Shown here: one piece after another, positions 43,477-53,600 of the stretch | How positions within the stretch are numbered: position 1 is the first letter of the stretch | Layout: each line of letters begins with the position of its first letter | NCBI RefSeq assembly: GCF_032999765.1 | Contig: NZ_CP136051.1 | Span: 1,154,417 to 1,218,416 of the forward strand | Direction: 5' to 3' | DNA length: 64,000 nucleotides | Origin: Imperialibacter roseus | GTDB taxonomy: Bacteria > Bacteroidota > Bacteroidia > Cytophagales > Cyclobacteriaceae | Made by a program: the position numbers and the translations under genes | The notes under the pieces: generated by a model | Told to the model about the DNA's origin: nothing | Database searches by the model: none | The model's input: the letters and a program-made list of their open reading frames with translations, nothing else

Positions 43477-44697
43477 TTGAATCTTTCCTACTTTATATCG
43501 AAGCGAATAAACAAAGACCATGAAGGGTCATTTTCGGCCTCCATTGGCAGGATTGCGGTAGCAAGCATTGCTGTAGGCCTTGCCAGCGCTTTGGTGGCTT
43601 TTTTGATCCTCAGAGGCTTTCAGACTACGATCGTTGACAAGATATATGGTTTTGCGGGTCATATGCAGATTTCCCGGTATACTTTGAAATCCAACAATTT
43701 TGACGAGCCCCCCATTAGCCTCACATCCGACTTTTATACTCACTGGAAGGAATATGACTTTGTTACTCATGTGCAGCCTATCGGCTACAAGATGGGGATT
43801 CTTAAAACTGAGGAGGCAGTTTTGGGCGTGGTGTTCAAGGGAGTGACGAAAGATTTTGATTCAACCAGGTTTACGCCAAGCCTTGTAAAAGGTCATTTTC
43901 CGCATTTTTCTGACAGTACTTACTCTCTTGAAGTGCTATTGAGCCAAAGAATAGCAGACAAGTTGGAGAAGGATATTGGTGATGAAGTGATCATGTATGT
44001 CGTGCAAAACCCGCCCCGGTTCAGAAGGTTGTCGATTGCTGGCATTTATGAAACAGGTCTCGAAGACTTTGACGACAGGATTATTTTAGGGGACTTGGGC
44101 CTGGTACAACGCCTCAACAACTGGCCCGACTCTTTAGTAGGTGGCTATGAGGTGTTTTTGCGTGACCCTTCTGATATGGAAGCCGCTGAAAATGAGATGT
44201 ACGATGTGCTGGACTCGGATTTATACGCCGATACGGCTGACAATAAGTATTTTCAGATATTTGAGTGGCTGCAGATGCTGGACAGGAATGTCGCCATTTT
44301 TCTGGTACTCATCCTTTTTGTCGCCAGCTTCAATATGGTGTCTTTTCTGCTCATCCTCATTATGGAGCGCACAAACATGATTGGGGTGCTGAAAGGCCTC
44401 GGAGCCACGGACCTGACGGTAAGGCGAATTTTTTCGTGGAATGGTATGCGGCTCATTGCCAGGGGGATGCTGTGGGGCAATGTAATTGCCGGTGGGTTGG
44501 GGTTGCTTCAAAGTCAATTTCACATCATACCACTTGATGCTGCCAGCTACTACATGCACTACGTGCCTATTTATTGGGACTGGTGGGCGATTGTGTTGGT
44601 AAATATCCTGACGTTTGTGGTAGTGAACCTCACGCTGTTTATTCCAACAACAGTCATTATCAACATCAGACCTATTGCTGCTATTAAGTTTGACTAA
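43477..44697 (+). CDS. LolC/LolE-like lipoprotein-releasing permease
   Basis: This 406-residue permease has an N-terminal helix (about 25-47), a ~220-residue periplasmic domain, and three C-terminal helices with FNMVSFLLILIMERTNMIGVLKGLGATDLTVRRIFSWNGM, the FtsX/LolE hallmark. It would extract lipoproteins from the inner membrane with a LolD ATPase, which is not adjacent. The start must be TTG at 43477: an in-frame TAA lies three codons upstream and the first downstream Met would remove the first helix. The sequence NLSYFISKRI fits the usual beginning of the family. The last 4 bp overlap the convergent glycosyltransferase. Confidence 0.88.
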   Translation: MNLSYFISKRINKDHEGSFSASIGRIAVASIAVGLASALVAFLILRGFQTTIVDKIYGFAGHMQISRYTLKSNNFDEPPISLTSDFYTHWKEYDFVTHVQPIGYKMGILKTEEAVLGVVFKGVTKDFDSTRFTPSLVKGHFPHFSDSTYSLEVLLSQRIADKLEKDIGDEVIMYVVQNPPRFRRLSIAGIYETGLEDFDDRIILGDLGLVQRLNNWPDSLVGGYEVFLRDPSDMEAAENEMYDVLDSDLYADTADNKYFQIFEWLQMLDRNVAIFLVLILFVASFNMVSFLLILIMERTNMIGVLKGLGATDLTVRRIFSWNGMRLIARGMLWGNVIAGGLGLLQSQFHIIPLDAASYYMHYVPIYWDWWAIVLVNILTFVVVNLTLFIPTTVIINIRPIAAIKFD

Positions 44698-45437
44698 GCT
44701 TCTACCCGCAGGTATTTCCTGAAAAGGCTATAAATCCTCATTTGAAGCACGCCCAGAACAGCTTCCTGAAAAATGCCCCGGGTCATTTTGGATTCTCCAC
44801 GGCTTCGGTCAGTGAAAATGATCGGAATCTCCTTTATTTTGAAACCATATTTCCAGGCAGTGAACTTCATCTCAATCTGAAAAGCGTAACCAACGAACTT
44901 GATTTTGTTGAAGGGAATGGTTTCCAGCACGTGCCGGCGGTAGCATTTGAAGCCTGCAGTAGTGTCTGACACTGGTATGCCAGTGATGAAACGGACATAT
45001 AAACTGGCGAAAATAGACATCATTACCCGGCTTATCGGCCAGTTCACCACGTTCACCAGCCCGTCGACGTACCTTGAGCCAATGGCCACATCAAAGCCGT
45101 CTTTGGCACAGGCGTTGTAAAGCTTTTCAAGATCTTTAGGGTCGTGGGAGAAGTCGCAGTCCATCTCAAACATGTATTCATAGCCCTTATCCAACCCATA
45201 TTGAAATCCGGCTATGTAAGCGGTGCCAAGTCCGTGCTTTCCCTCCCTTTCCAGAATATGAAGTCTGTCTGGCCAAATACTCTGCATGTGCTTAACAATA
45301 GCTGCGGTGCCATCCGGAGAGCCGTCATCCACGATAAGCAGGTCAAACTGCATGGACAAATCAAACACCGCTTCGATCATAAGAGCGACGTTCTCTTTTT
45401 CGTTGTAAGTTGGGATAATGACTAAACCTTTATTCAC
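44694..45437 (-). CDS. Polyprenol-phosphate mannosyltransferase (DPM1-like GT2)
   Basis: This 247-residue soluble GT-A enzyme has VIIPTYNEKENV, LIVDDGSPDGTAAIV, GLGTAYIAGFQYGL, the metal/sugar motif MDCDFSHDP and FTDRSRGESKMTRGI. This is the single-domain DPM1 type that makes mannosyl-phospho-polyprenol from GDP-mannose. It lacks the C-terminal membrane helices of ArnC-type proteins. The product may feed surface glycans or protein O-mannosylation, known in Bacteroidota. It stands alone, with its 3' end overlapping the permease gene by 4 bp. Confidence 0.92.
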   Translation of the reverse strand: MNKGLVIIPTYNEKENVALMIEAVFDLSMQFDLLIVDDGSPDGTAAIVKHMQSIWPDRLHILEREGKHGLGTAYIAGFQYGLDKGYEYMFEMDCDFSHDPKDLEKLYNACAKDGFDVAIGSRYVDGLVNVVNWPISRVMMSIFASLYVRFITGIPVSDTTAGFKCYRRHVLETIPFNKIKFVGYAFQIEMKFTAWKYGFKIKEIPIIFTDRSRGESKMTRGIFQEAVLGVLQMRIYSLFRKYLRVEA

Positions 45438-45539
45438 AGTTTTTGCTAGTGAACGCCAAACATATTAAAACCATTTCGTTTCTTGAATATATAAAGTGAA
45501 TTTGCCGCTTTTTTAACGATTAAATACCGGGATCAGTTT

Positions 45540-46049
45540 ATGAACAAGGCCATATTTCTTGATAGGGATGGAGTAATTAATGTTGAAAGGGGAGAGTATA
45601 CCTTTAGACCTGAGGACTTTACCATCGAAAAGGGAGTGAAAGAGGCTTTGGAGATCTTAAAAGAAAAGGGGTACACAACGGTTGTCATCACCAATCAGGC
45701 CGGAATTGCCAAAGCTATCTATACAAAGGAGGACGTGGAGGCTTGTCATGCAAAAATGCATGAGCAATTGCCGGGGCTTATCGACGACGTGTTTTATGCA
45801 CCCTACTACCCTCCGCTCTCGGAATCGCTGGGCCGAAAGCCGGGCTCCCTGCTCTTTGAAAGGGCACTTGCTTTGTATCATGTTGACCCGCAACAATCAT
45901 GGATGGTGGGCGACAACGACCGGGACCTGGTGCCCGCCAGAAAGTTGGGAATGCATACGATTGGCATCGGGGTTGCAGAAAAGTTTCCCTCCGCCGATGC
46001 CTGCGTAAGCAGCCTTTTGGAGGCGGTCACCAACGTCATTATGAAATAG
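45540..46049 (+). CDS. GmhB-like HAD phosphatase lacking the zinc loop
   Basis: This 169-residue HAD-IIIA protein has motif I FLDRDGVI (Asp8, Asp10), motif II VVITNQAG, motif III GRKPGS and motif IV MVGDNDRDL. The overall match is to D-glycero-manno-heptose 1,7-bisphosphate phosphatase. GmhB normally has a Cys-rich zinc loop just before the RKP motif. Here that region reads YAPYYPPLSESLGRKP with no Cys, so it is the zinc-free subtype and the substrate may differ. No other heptose gene is near. It is therefore named by similarity only. Confidence 0.85.
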   Translation: MNKAIFLDRDGVINVERGEYTFRPEDFTIEKGVKEALEILKEKGYTTVVITNQAGIAKAIYTKEDVEACHAKMHEQLPGLIDDVFYAPYYPPLSESLGRKPGSLLFERALALYHVDPQQSWMVGDNDRDLVPARKLGMHTIGIGVAEKFPSADACVSSLLEAVTNVIMK

Positions 46050-46074
46050 ACTAGCGGTAGCAGAAGTTAGCTGG

Positions 46075-47472
46075 CTATTTGTAGCCCAGAATCTTCAGCA
46101 TGCTGTCGCTCTCCTGCTCTTCTCTGAAAAGTTTCGTTGTTACCGTGCCTCGCTGGTCTCTGTCGATGATGATGTGCTTGGGGGCGGGAATCAGGCAATG
46201 CTGAATGCCGCCGTATCCTCCCAGGCTTTCCTGGTAGGCGCCGGTATGGAAGAAGCCGAAGAAAAGTGTTTCGTCGTCTTCAATCACTGGCAGGAACACC
46301 TCCGAAGTGTGAGCTTCTGAGTTGTAGTAGTCCATACTGTCGCAGGTAAGGCCACCGAGGTTTACTTTGTGGAAATTGTTGTCCCAGTTGTTGATGGGCA
46401 GCATGATGTATTTTTGGTTCAATCCCCACACATCGGGCAGATGAGTAATAAATGAACCGTCCATCATGTACCAAAGCTCCTTGTCGTTTTGCAGCTTTTG
46501 GTCAAGCACCGAATAAATCGTTGCGCCACTTTCGCCTACGGTAAACGAGCCATATTCAGTGAAGATATCCGGCACCGGCACATTGTTCTTATTGCAGATC
46601 CACTGGATGTTTTCAACGATTTGCTCAGCCATGTAAGGGTAATCGAATTCAAACGCCAGGGAGCTTTTGATGGGGAAACCGCCGCCGATGTCGATCGTGT
46701 CGAGTTCGGGGCAGGTCTTTTTTAGCTCGCAGTACATGTAAATGAACCGGCTAAGCTCCGACCAGTAGTAGGCAGTGTCTTTTATGCCGGTATTGATGAA
46801 GAAGTGAAGCATTTTGAGCTTCGCTTTCGACTTACCGTCCTTGATTCTGTTTTTGTAAAAGTCGATGATGTTGTTGTACCTGATGCCAAGGCGGGAGGTG
46901 TAGAACGCAAAGTTCGGCTCCTCGTCGGCAGCCACTCTGATGCCAATTTGAAACTCGTCAACGGTAACGCCCGATTCATATTTGTCAAGCTCTCCCAGGT
47001 TGTCAAGAATGGGCACACAGTTTTTGAAGCCGTCGTTGATCAGGTCGGTAACGTACTCCGTGTAGAGTGGCCTCTTGAAGCCATTGCAAACCACGAAAGT
47101 GTCTTTGGATATCTTGCCTTTTTCAAACAGGTTCCTGACAATGGGAATGTCGTAGGCCGAAGAGGTTTCGAGGTGAATGTCGTTTTTAAGCGCTTCCTCC
47201 AGCACGAAGGAAAAGTGCGAAGACTTGGTGCAATAGCAATAAGTGTACTTGCCTCCGTATTTATGCTTGGCTATTGCATTATTGAATATTTCTTTGGCGT
47301 ACTGTATTCGTTCACTGATTTTCGGGAGATAAGTGAGCTTGAGGGGTGTGCCATATTGTTCTATGACATCCATCAGGTTCACTTCGTTAAACAACAATTG
47401 ATTGTTTTCTACTCTAAATTCCTCAGTGGGGAACTCAAAGGTTTGATCAATCAGATCGAAGTAGCTTTTCAT
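46075..47472 (-). CDS. PLP-dependent arginine decarboxylase-like enzyme
   Basis: This 465-residue fold type III (alanine-racemase-like) decarboxylase has the PLP Lys83 in YCYCTKSSHF, a His/Gly phosphate loop in LDTIDIGGGFP, and LTCDSMDYYN with the acidic/Cys active-site motif. It is shorter than the ~630-residue E. coli SpeA and matches the compact Bacteroidota type annotated as arginine decarboxylase. Ornithine or lysine as substrate cannot be ruled out. Arginine to agmatine is the first step of polyamine synthesis here. A divergent arginase 570 bp away uses the same amino acid. Confidence 0.88.
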   Translation of the reverse strand: MKSYFDLIDQTFEFPTEEFRVENNQLLFNEVNLMDVIEQYGTPLKLTYLPKISERIQYAKEIFNNAIAKHKYGGKYTYCYCTKSSHFSFVLEEALKNDIHLETSSAYDIPIVRNLFEKGKISKDTFVVCNGFKRPLYTEYVTDLINDGFKNCVPILDNLGELDKYESGVTVDEFQIGIRVAADEEPNFAFYTSRLGIRYNNIIDFYKNRIKDGKSKAKLKMLHFFINTGIKDTAYYWSELSRFIYMYCELKKTCPELDTIDIGGGFPIKSSLAFEFDYPYMAEQIVENIQWICNKNNVPVPDIFTEYGSFTVGESGATIYSVLDQKLQNDKELWYMMDGSFITHLPDVWGLNQKYIMLPINNWDNNFHKVNLGGLTCDSMDYYNSEAHTSEVFLPVIEDDETLFFGFFHTGAYQESLGGYGGIQHCLIPAPKHIIIDRDQRGTVTTKLFREEQESDSMLKILGYK

Positions 47473-47539
47473 CTAAATCAGTGCGGTTCTTGATTACATT
47501 TAATATACCAGGCGCTGCGCTATAAAAGGCACAGAAAAG

Positions 47540-47571
47540 CAAATATAAAGGTATAGGTCGGCCATTAACAA
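47540..47571 (-). promoter_or_regulatory. Promoter of the decarboxylase gene
   Basis: On the minus strand TTG (47571-47569), 21 bp, TATATTTG (47547-47540). It is a full -7 match. The 5' leader would be about 60 nt. Confidence 0.6.
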
Positions 47572-47937
47572 CAGTATTGCCAAATGATCTGGGCTGGCAA
47601 CGATTTTTTTATGTAATCACTTATTTTTCAGGTAATTAGTGCAAATGAAGAAAAGGTTAACATTTCAGGTGCGCTTTGAGGGTTCCCATGGGTTAGTCGT
47701 GAGTTTTGGAGACATGCGCAATTTCGTGACGTGTTTTTGCGAATTTTTAATATTTGATGCGATTTCGATGCTGGAAATATCTTAAATTGCACCGTGGATG
47801 AATGTTATTGGCATCCTTACCCTAATTTTATGTCTTGTTACATAGGTAAACAACTGGAACCCAACCAGGCGCTCAGAGTCAGAGCGTTGCCGTGCAGAAT
47901 ATACCTGCCCTACTATCATTTTTCGTATAATTAGCAC

Positions 47938-48000
47938 CGCCTGATGCGGGAACGCCAAGCAGGTCTGCTTTTTTTGACATCGTAAAGCAACAGGCGTTCG
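47938..48000 (+). promoter_or_regulatory. Possible attenuator in the arginase leader
   Basis: Two alternative stems use the same 3' segment: CGCCTG (47938-47943) or GAACGCC (47950-47956) can pair with CAGGCGTTC (47991-47999). Inside the second lies AAGCA-GGTC-TGCTT (47957-47970) followed by a run of T, a short terminator-like hairpin. It ends 41 bp before the arginase ATG. Mutually exclusive folds suggest leader control, but the stems are short. Confidence 0.4.
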
Positions 48001-48041
48001 TTAACTGGTTTTCAAAGCTTAAACAACATAATCCCATTATA

Positions 48042-49010
48042 ATGAAAGAGATTTTGCTCATCGAAGTTAAGTCAGAACTCGGTGCAGGCACAAGAGGTGC
48101 CAGTTTGGGCATCGATGCTGTTAAAATTGCCAGCATCGATCTTCAGTCAGATTTTTTTGCAAGGTACGATTCAGTGAATGTTCGCACCGACAACAGCCCA
48201 TTGTTCACCGGCTTCATTTCACCTTCAGCTAAGTATGTGAACGCTATTATTGGTGTGGAAAAGAGAGTGTGCAATGCTGTGTGTGAGGCATTGGAGTTTG
48301 GTCAGCTGCCCATGGTGCTGGCTGGTGACCACAGCACAGCGTTTGGTACTATCGCAGGCGTAAAAAAGGCATTTCCGGATAAGAGACTCGGCGTGATTTG
48401 GGTAGACGCCCATGCCGACCTTCATACACCCTACACCACGCCGTCAGGCAATGTGCATGGCATGCCTCTGGCCATGGCGCTGGGCACCGACAACCGGGAC
48501 GTTCAAACCAACGAACCACCAGCCGAGGTTGCCCATATTTGGGAGGAGATTAAAAAGATTGGAGTTGAGGGCCCTAAGCTGCACCCTTCTGATGTGGTGT
48601 TTATTTCAAAACGTGACACGGAAGCGCCGGAAGACTACCTGGCTGAGAAATTTGGTATGCGTAATTACACAACCGAGGAAGTAAGGAAATATGGCCCGAA
48701 GAAAGTAGCAGCCATGGCGTTGGAGCAGCTCCGGGAATGCGATATGATTTATGTGTCTTTTGATGTCGACAGCCTCGATCCTTCTGTGTCGGTGGGCACT
48801 GGCACGCCCGTGCCTGGCGGACTTACCGTAGAGGAAGCAAAAGTGATCAATACCGAATTGGTCAAGAGCCCAAAGGTGCTATGTTGGGAAATGGTGGAGA
48901 TTAACCCCACACTGGATTCAGAAAACAAGATGGCCGAAGTAGCTTTTGAGATTATGGAGGCAACAGCCAGGTCATTTGAGGATTCGAGGATGAAGCCGGT
49001 GTTGGTTTAG
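48042..49010 (+). CDS. rocF: Arginase-family ureohydrolase
   Basis: This 322-residue enzyme has the binuclear manganese ligands in LAGDHSTAFGT (His97), VDAHADLHTP (Asp122, His124, Asp126) and SFDVDSLDPS. The substrate motif PSGNVHGMPLA is that of arginase rather than agmatinase. WEMVEINPTLD is the C-terminal family block. It cleaves arginine to ornithine and urea. A role as agmatinase paired with the divergent decarboxylase is the main alternative. It ends at a strong terminator. Confidence 0.9.
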   Translation: MKEILLIEVKSELGAGTRGASLGIDAVKIASIDLQSDFFARYDSVNVRTDNSPLFTGFISPSAKYVNAIIGVEKRVCNAVCEALEFGQLPMVLAGDHSTAFGTIAGVKKAFPDKRLGVIWVDAHADLHTPYTTPSGNVHGMPLAMALGTDNRDVQTNEPPAEVAHIWEEIKKIGVEGPKLHPSDVVFISKRDTEAPEDYLAEKFGMRNYTTEEVRKYGPKKVAAMALEQLRECDMIYVSFDVDSLDPSVSVGTGTPVPGGLTVEEAKVINTELVKSPKVLCWEMVEINPTLDSENKMAEVAFEIMEATARSFEDSRMKPVLV

Positions 49011-49037
49011 TGACGACCTAACTGAAATTGGTTTATC

Positions 49038-49069
49038 AAAAGGATGTGGCATCAACCACATCCTTTTTT
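49038..49069 (+). terminator. Strong terminator after arginase
   Basis: AAAAGGATGTGG and CCACATCCTTTT form a 12-bp stem with a 6-nt loop, continuing in T residues. It also faces the convergent small membrane gene. Confidence 0.88.
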
Positions 49070-49081
49070 CGTATGGCGTTG

Positions 49082-49246
49082 CTAAATGCCCCGCAAGAGT
49101 CGGAATAACAATGAAATAACCAATAACACTACGAAAATGTAAAACACAATTTGTGCTATACCTGCTGCGGCCCCGGCTATCCCGCCAAAGCCCAGAACTG
49201 CTGCAATCAATGCGATAATCAGCAGTCCGATAATCAATCTTAACAT
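49082..49246 (-). CDS. Small DUF1328 (YtjA-like) membrane protein
   Basis: This 54-residue protein is almost wholly hydrophobic, with two helices ([22 protein letters not shown] and [19 protein letters not shown]) and a basic end (RLLRGI). The pattern is characteristic of DUF1328/YtjA. Function is unknown; related genes are stress-induced in several bacteria. I chose the ATG at 49246, as the upstream Met adds 13 polar residues. It stands alone. Confidence 0.88.
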   Translation of the reverse strand: MLRLIIGLLIIALIAAVLGFGGIAGAAAGIAQIVFYIFVVLLVISLLFRLLRGI

Positions 49247-49451
49247 AGCTTTTAATTTTGGTTGAAAATAAAATGATCTCCCCAATGCTAACGGCTCAAA
49301 ACAGCCTGGGTTGGGGGTAGAAGAGTTATGTTGTTGATTATCAGGTAAATAAAATTTTATAAAATAGAAATATAGAAAGAAAATATTGAATATTTTCTTG
49401 TTGATACATTCTCTAAAATGGCTTCGATTCTACGGCAAAAGTCTGGTTCTT

Positions 49452-50429
49452 CTACTCTTTCAACCAACCCATACGAACTGCCCAATCACGCAGGTAAGCC
49501 TGTCGGAATTTGTTGACCGTTTTTGCTCCTGCTCTGTTGTTTTCGATAAGAGAATCAGCAGGATTGTCCGTCCAGTAGTGTTGGCCGTGGTTAGTTTTAA
49601 CGAAAGAGCCTCCCCAGCTTTCTCCTTCCGGGTTGTCTATGTCGCCATTGAGAAAATAGAGCACCGATGGTGTGTCGCCCATCTTGATGTCTTTTTTCTT
49701 GTTCCAGAACAAGTCTCCTAGTGTGCCATGGCCTTTTACATGATTTTCAACAAAGGTGAGATTACCCATGCTATTGGTGGTGTCGCCGCCCATGTACATG
49801 CCCCGGAAGGTGGTGTTGTTTTCTATCCACCACAGGTCAGGGTGGTTGTGAAAAAGGTAATCTCTCGATTTTGGATCCTGCAATGTGTTCCACGACCCAA
49901 TGGAATATACTCTTATGTTGCTTTTGATGGAAGGGGCGTGGTGCACTGCCTGGGCTACATCGGTTATTGATCCCCACACGAGGATGTACAGCGGCTGGCC
50001 AGCGTTTTCTTTGGCCTTGTCTATTATCCATGAGGCGCCGTCACTTAATTCTGTGGGAACTTCAGTTTTAAGTGAATCGGTGGCTCCTTGTTTGGTGATG
50101 CTGAGTAGGTACTCCGGGGAAGGAAAGCGTGCTGAATGCTTTTTGAGCTTTTCAAAATCCGCTGCATAAGCAGCAATTGCTTCCTCTATGTGTTCCTTTC
50201 TCCCGGCATCAGGTGGCGAGCTAATCAAGCCGAGGAGATTGAATCGGTCGGCATAGACAAACAAATGAACGAGAGACTGGTAGTCATCAGGGTCGCTGCC
50301 GCCGATATCTGTAGAAACGATGATATTTGGCCGGTCAGCCACAGGCCTGGAATTGTTGCAAGCTGAGACAATGACCACTGCAGCCAAAAGCAGCAGTCGC
50401 ATGGGATGGCTGGAGGTGTTTTTGGGCAT
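49452..50429 (-). CDS. Nucleoside-hydrolase-like (DUF1593) lipoprotein
   Basis: This 325-residue lipoprotein has signal LLLAAVVIVSAC (Cys24). The core begins with IIVSTDIGGSDPDDYQSLVHL (residues ~36-56), a variant of the nucleoside-hydrolase calcium motif. It continues with LYILVWGSITDVAQAVHHAP, RVYSIGSWNTLQDP and a distal WWIENNTTFRGMYMGGD segment. This matches PF07632 (Sde182-type), found with plant-polysaccharide genes. The reaction is unproven. Met at 50402 is an alternative start but leaves a shorter signal. The gene is isolated, 164 bp from the fibre operon on the other strand. Confidence 0.85.
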   Translation of the reverse strand: MPKNTSSHPMRLLLLAAVVIVSACNNSRPVADRPNIIVSTDIGGSDPDDYQSLVHLFVYADRFNLLGLISSPPDAGRKEHIEEAIAAYAADFEKLKKHSARFPSPEYLLSITKQGATDSLKTEVPTELSDGASWIIDKAKENAGQPLYILVWGSITDVAQAVHHAPSIKSNIRVYSIGSWNTLQDPKSRDYLFHNHPDLWWIENNTTFRGMYMGGDTTNSMGNLTFVENHVKGHGTLGDLFWNKKKDIKMGDTPSVLYFLNGDIDNPEGESWGGSFVKTNHGQHYWTDNPADSLIENNRAGAKTVNKFRQAYLRDWAVRMGWLKE

Positions 50430-50663
50430 TCTGGTAAATCTGATTTCTTTATGGAATGTCACAGCTAGGGATGAAAGAGAAAATAGAGTGATAGAATATA
50501 ATTTATGCAAGAATTATTTGAGTATTTTTTATATAAGCGATACCTTTATCGATTGACTATCTTTTTTTTGAATACATTATGCCTCTTCTAGCTATTGGAC
50601 AAACAGGTGTATGAACTTTAGTTGAGTTTGTCTTTAGGCTAAATTATATAAGTTTTACTCATT

Positions 50664-53600
50664 ATGGCTGTTCGACCTAACCTAAAAGCAGCAGTGGGGC
50701 TGATATTGCTATTGCTATCAGGCACTGTTTCTGCACAGAATTTTTCTGCCGGTGTAAATACCGAGAACCCCAACCCAAGGGCGGTACTACACCTTGTTTC
50801 CCCCAACGGCGACCAGGGGCTACTCATTCCCCAACTCACAACAGCGCAAAGAACAAGCATGGGCGGCGGTCTCAATGCCCAGTCCAACGGATTGCTTGTG
50901 TATGACAATGAGCAGGGGCTGTTCTACTTCTGGCTGAATACGGGCTGGATTGCCTTGTCAGTTACTGATAATCAAACCCTGGCAGTTTCGGGTACCAACC
51001 TTACTATCCAAAACGGCAACTCAGTGGATTTGGCCGCCACAGGTTTTCTTCTGTCTGAAACTGATCCTACAGTACCAGATGCCATCAAAGATGGAATCGA
51101 CTGGACAGAACTGACCAATATTCCGGCTGGTTTTGCAGATGGTGTGGATGAGGTGGGGAGCTCCGCAGGCGACGGCACGACCATTTTAGGTGACGGCAAT
51201 GCCACTCCCTTTTCTGTAGGCGTGATAGACATATCGCAGGTAAACGGCCTGGCGACGATTGCAGCGAGCGGCTCGTTCAACGACCTGGCTGATGTGCCTG
51301 CTAATTTGGATGTGGACAATACCGATGACCTTTCTACTTCTGCTGTTCCGGCCCCTGGCGATGTTTCAGGGAGCTTTGCGCTCGGTTTGGTCGTGGACCA
51401 GGTGGGGGGCGAGGCAGCTGCTGATGTTGGTGCAGCCACTTTTTTCGTGACCAACAACCCCTTTATTGACCCTGACTTCAGCGACGATCTTACCTTGTCT
51501 GATACTCCTTCCGGTGGCGATGTAAGCGGGGATTTTGGAACTGGGTTGGTTGTTGACTTTGTGGGGGGCGAGGCAGCTGCTGATGTGGCAGCAGCAACAG
51601 CACTTGTGATTGCCAATCCGAACATTGACCTGGATGCTACTAATGATTTTGATGGGGCTTATTCCAGCCTGACAGGCGTTAGCGTAGTGAATGCCGATGT
51701 AAATGCGGCTGCTGCGATAGCGGGAACGAAGATTTCTCCAAACTTTGGCACTCAGAATATTAGTACTTCGGGTTCAGTAACAGCTGGAAGTTTCGCCGGT
51801 GATGGCGGTGGATTAATTAACATTACAGCGACGAACTTCACTGGTAACCTGGCCGGTGACGTGACTGGCCCACAGGGAACGACTGTGATAGCCAACGATG
51901 CGGTAACGAGTGCAAAAATCCTCGATGGGACAATTAGCAACGTCGATATAGCGGATGTTGCAGCAGCGAAAGTAACCGGTTTGGGCACCGCCGCTACATT
52001 GAATGTGGGTACGGCTCCGAATAATGTTGTGCAATTAGACGCTACTGGTCTTCCGGGAGTGGATGGCTCTCAATTAACCAATGTTGCTGCCGTAAGCTTC
52101 ACAGGTAATCTGGCAGGTGATGTAACTGGCCCACAGGGAACGACTGTGATAGCCAACGATGCGGTAACGAGTGCAAAAATCCTCGATGGGACAATTAGCA
52201 ACGCAGATATAGCAGATGTTGCAGCAGCGAAAGTAACAGGTTTGGGCACAGCAGCTACATTGAATGTGGGCACGGCTCCGAATAATGTTGTGCAATTAGA
52301 CGCCACTGGCCTTCCGGGAGTGGATGGCTCTCAATTAACCAATGTTGCTGCCGTAAGCTTCACCGGTAACCTGGCCGGTGACGTGACTGGCCCACAGGGA
52401 ACGACAACGATTGCCAACAATGCGGTAACGAGCGCAAAAATTCTCGATGGGACAATTAGCAACGTCGATATAGCAGATGTTGCAGCAGCGAAAGTAACCG
52501 GTTTGGGCACCGCCGCTACATTGAATGTGGGTACGGCTCCGAATAATGTTGTGCAACTGGACGCCACTGGTCTTCCAGCCGTTGATGGCTCTCAACTAAC
52601 CAATGTCGCTGTTACTACCATTACAACACCTTTTGATGGGGACGTTTTGACCTGGGATAACACGAATAGCCGCTGGGATGCCATTGCGCCAACAGTCACT
52701 GGCGATATGTTTGCAGGCACGTATGATCCTAATGGGATAGGACTGGATGCATTTGCCTTCCAGAACCAATATAGCCTTACCACACCTCTTGATGGTGATG
52801 TTTTGACCTGGGATAACACGAATAGCCGCTGGGATGCCATTGCGCCAACAGTCACTGGCGATATGTTTGCAGGCACGTATGATCCTAATGGGATAGGACT
52901 GGATGCATTTGCCTTCCAGAACCAATATAGCCTTACCACACCTCTTGATGGTGATGTTTTGACCTGGGATAACACGAATAGCCGCTGGGATGCCATTGCG
53001 CCAACAGTCACTGGCGATATGTTTGCAGGCACGTATGATCCTAATGGGATAGGACTGGATGCATTTGCCTTCCAGAACCAATATAGCCTTACCACACCTC
53101 TTGATGGTGATGTTTTGACCTGGGATAACACGAATAGCCGCTGGGATGCCATTGCGCCAACAGTCACTGGCGATATGTTTGCAGGCACGTATGATCCTAA
53201 TGGGATAGGACTGGATGCATTTGCCTTCCAGAACCAATATAGCCTTACCACACCTCTTGATGGTGATGTTTTGACCTGGGATAACACGAATAGCCGCTGG
53301 GATGCCATTGCGCCAACAGTCACTGGCGATATGTTTGCAGGCACGTATGATCCTAATGGGATAGGACTGGATGCATTTGCCTTCCAGAACCAATATAGCC
53401 TTACCACACCTCTTGATGGTGATGTTTTGACCTGGGATAACACGAATAGCCGCTGGGATGCCATTGCGCCAACAGTCACTGGCGATATGTTTGCAGGCAC
53501 GTATGATCCTAATGGGATAGGACTGGATGCATTTGCCTTCCAGAACCAATATAGCCTTACCACACCTCTTGATGGTGATGTTTTGACCTGGGATAACACG

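Larger units (their letters stand above)
47473..48041. other. 569-bp divergent regulatory region, decarboxylase/arginase
   Basis: It holds the decarboxylase promoter (47540-47571) and the structured arginase leader (47938-48000). Between them is AT-rich sequence with a 46-codon frame at 47645-47785 that I do not count as a gene. There is no tRNA and no mobile element. The arginase promoter itself is not clear. Confidence 0.6.

Noticed and set aside
47645-47785. 46-codon frame between decarboxylase and arginase
   Set aside because: No signal peptide, domain or arginine-codon run that would suggest a leader peptide. Expected by chance in a gap of this size.
49386-49721. 111-codon plus-strand frame
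   Set aside because: Mostly antisense to the DUF1593 gene, with no family features.
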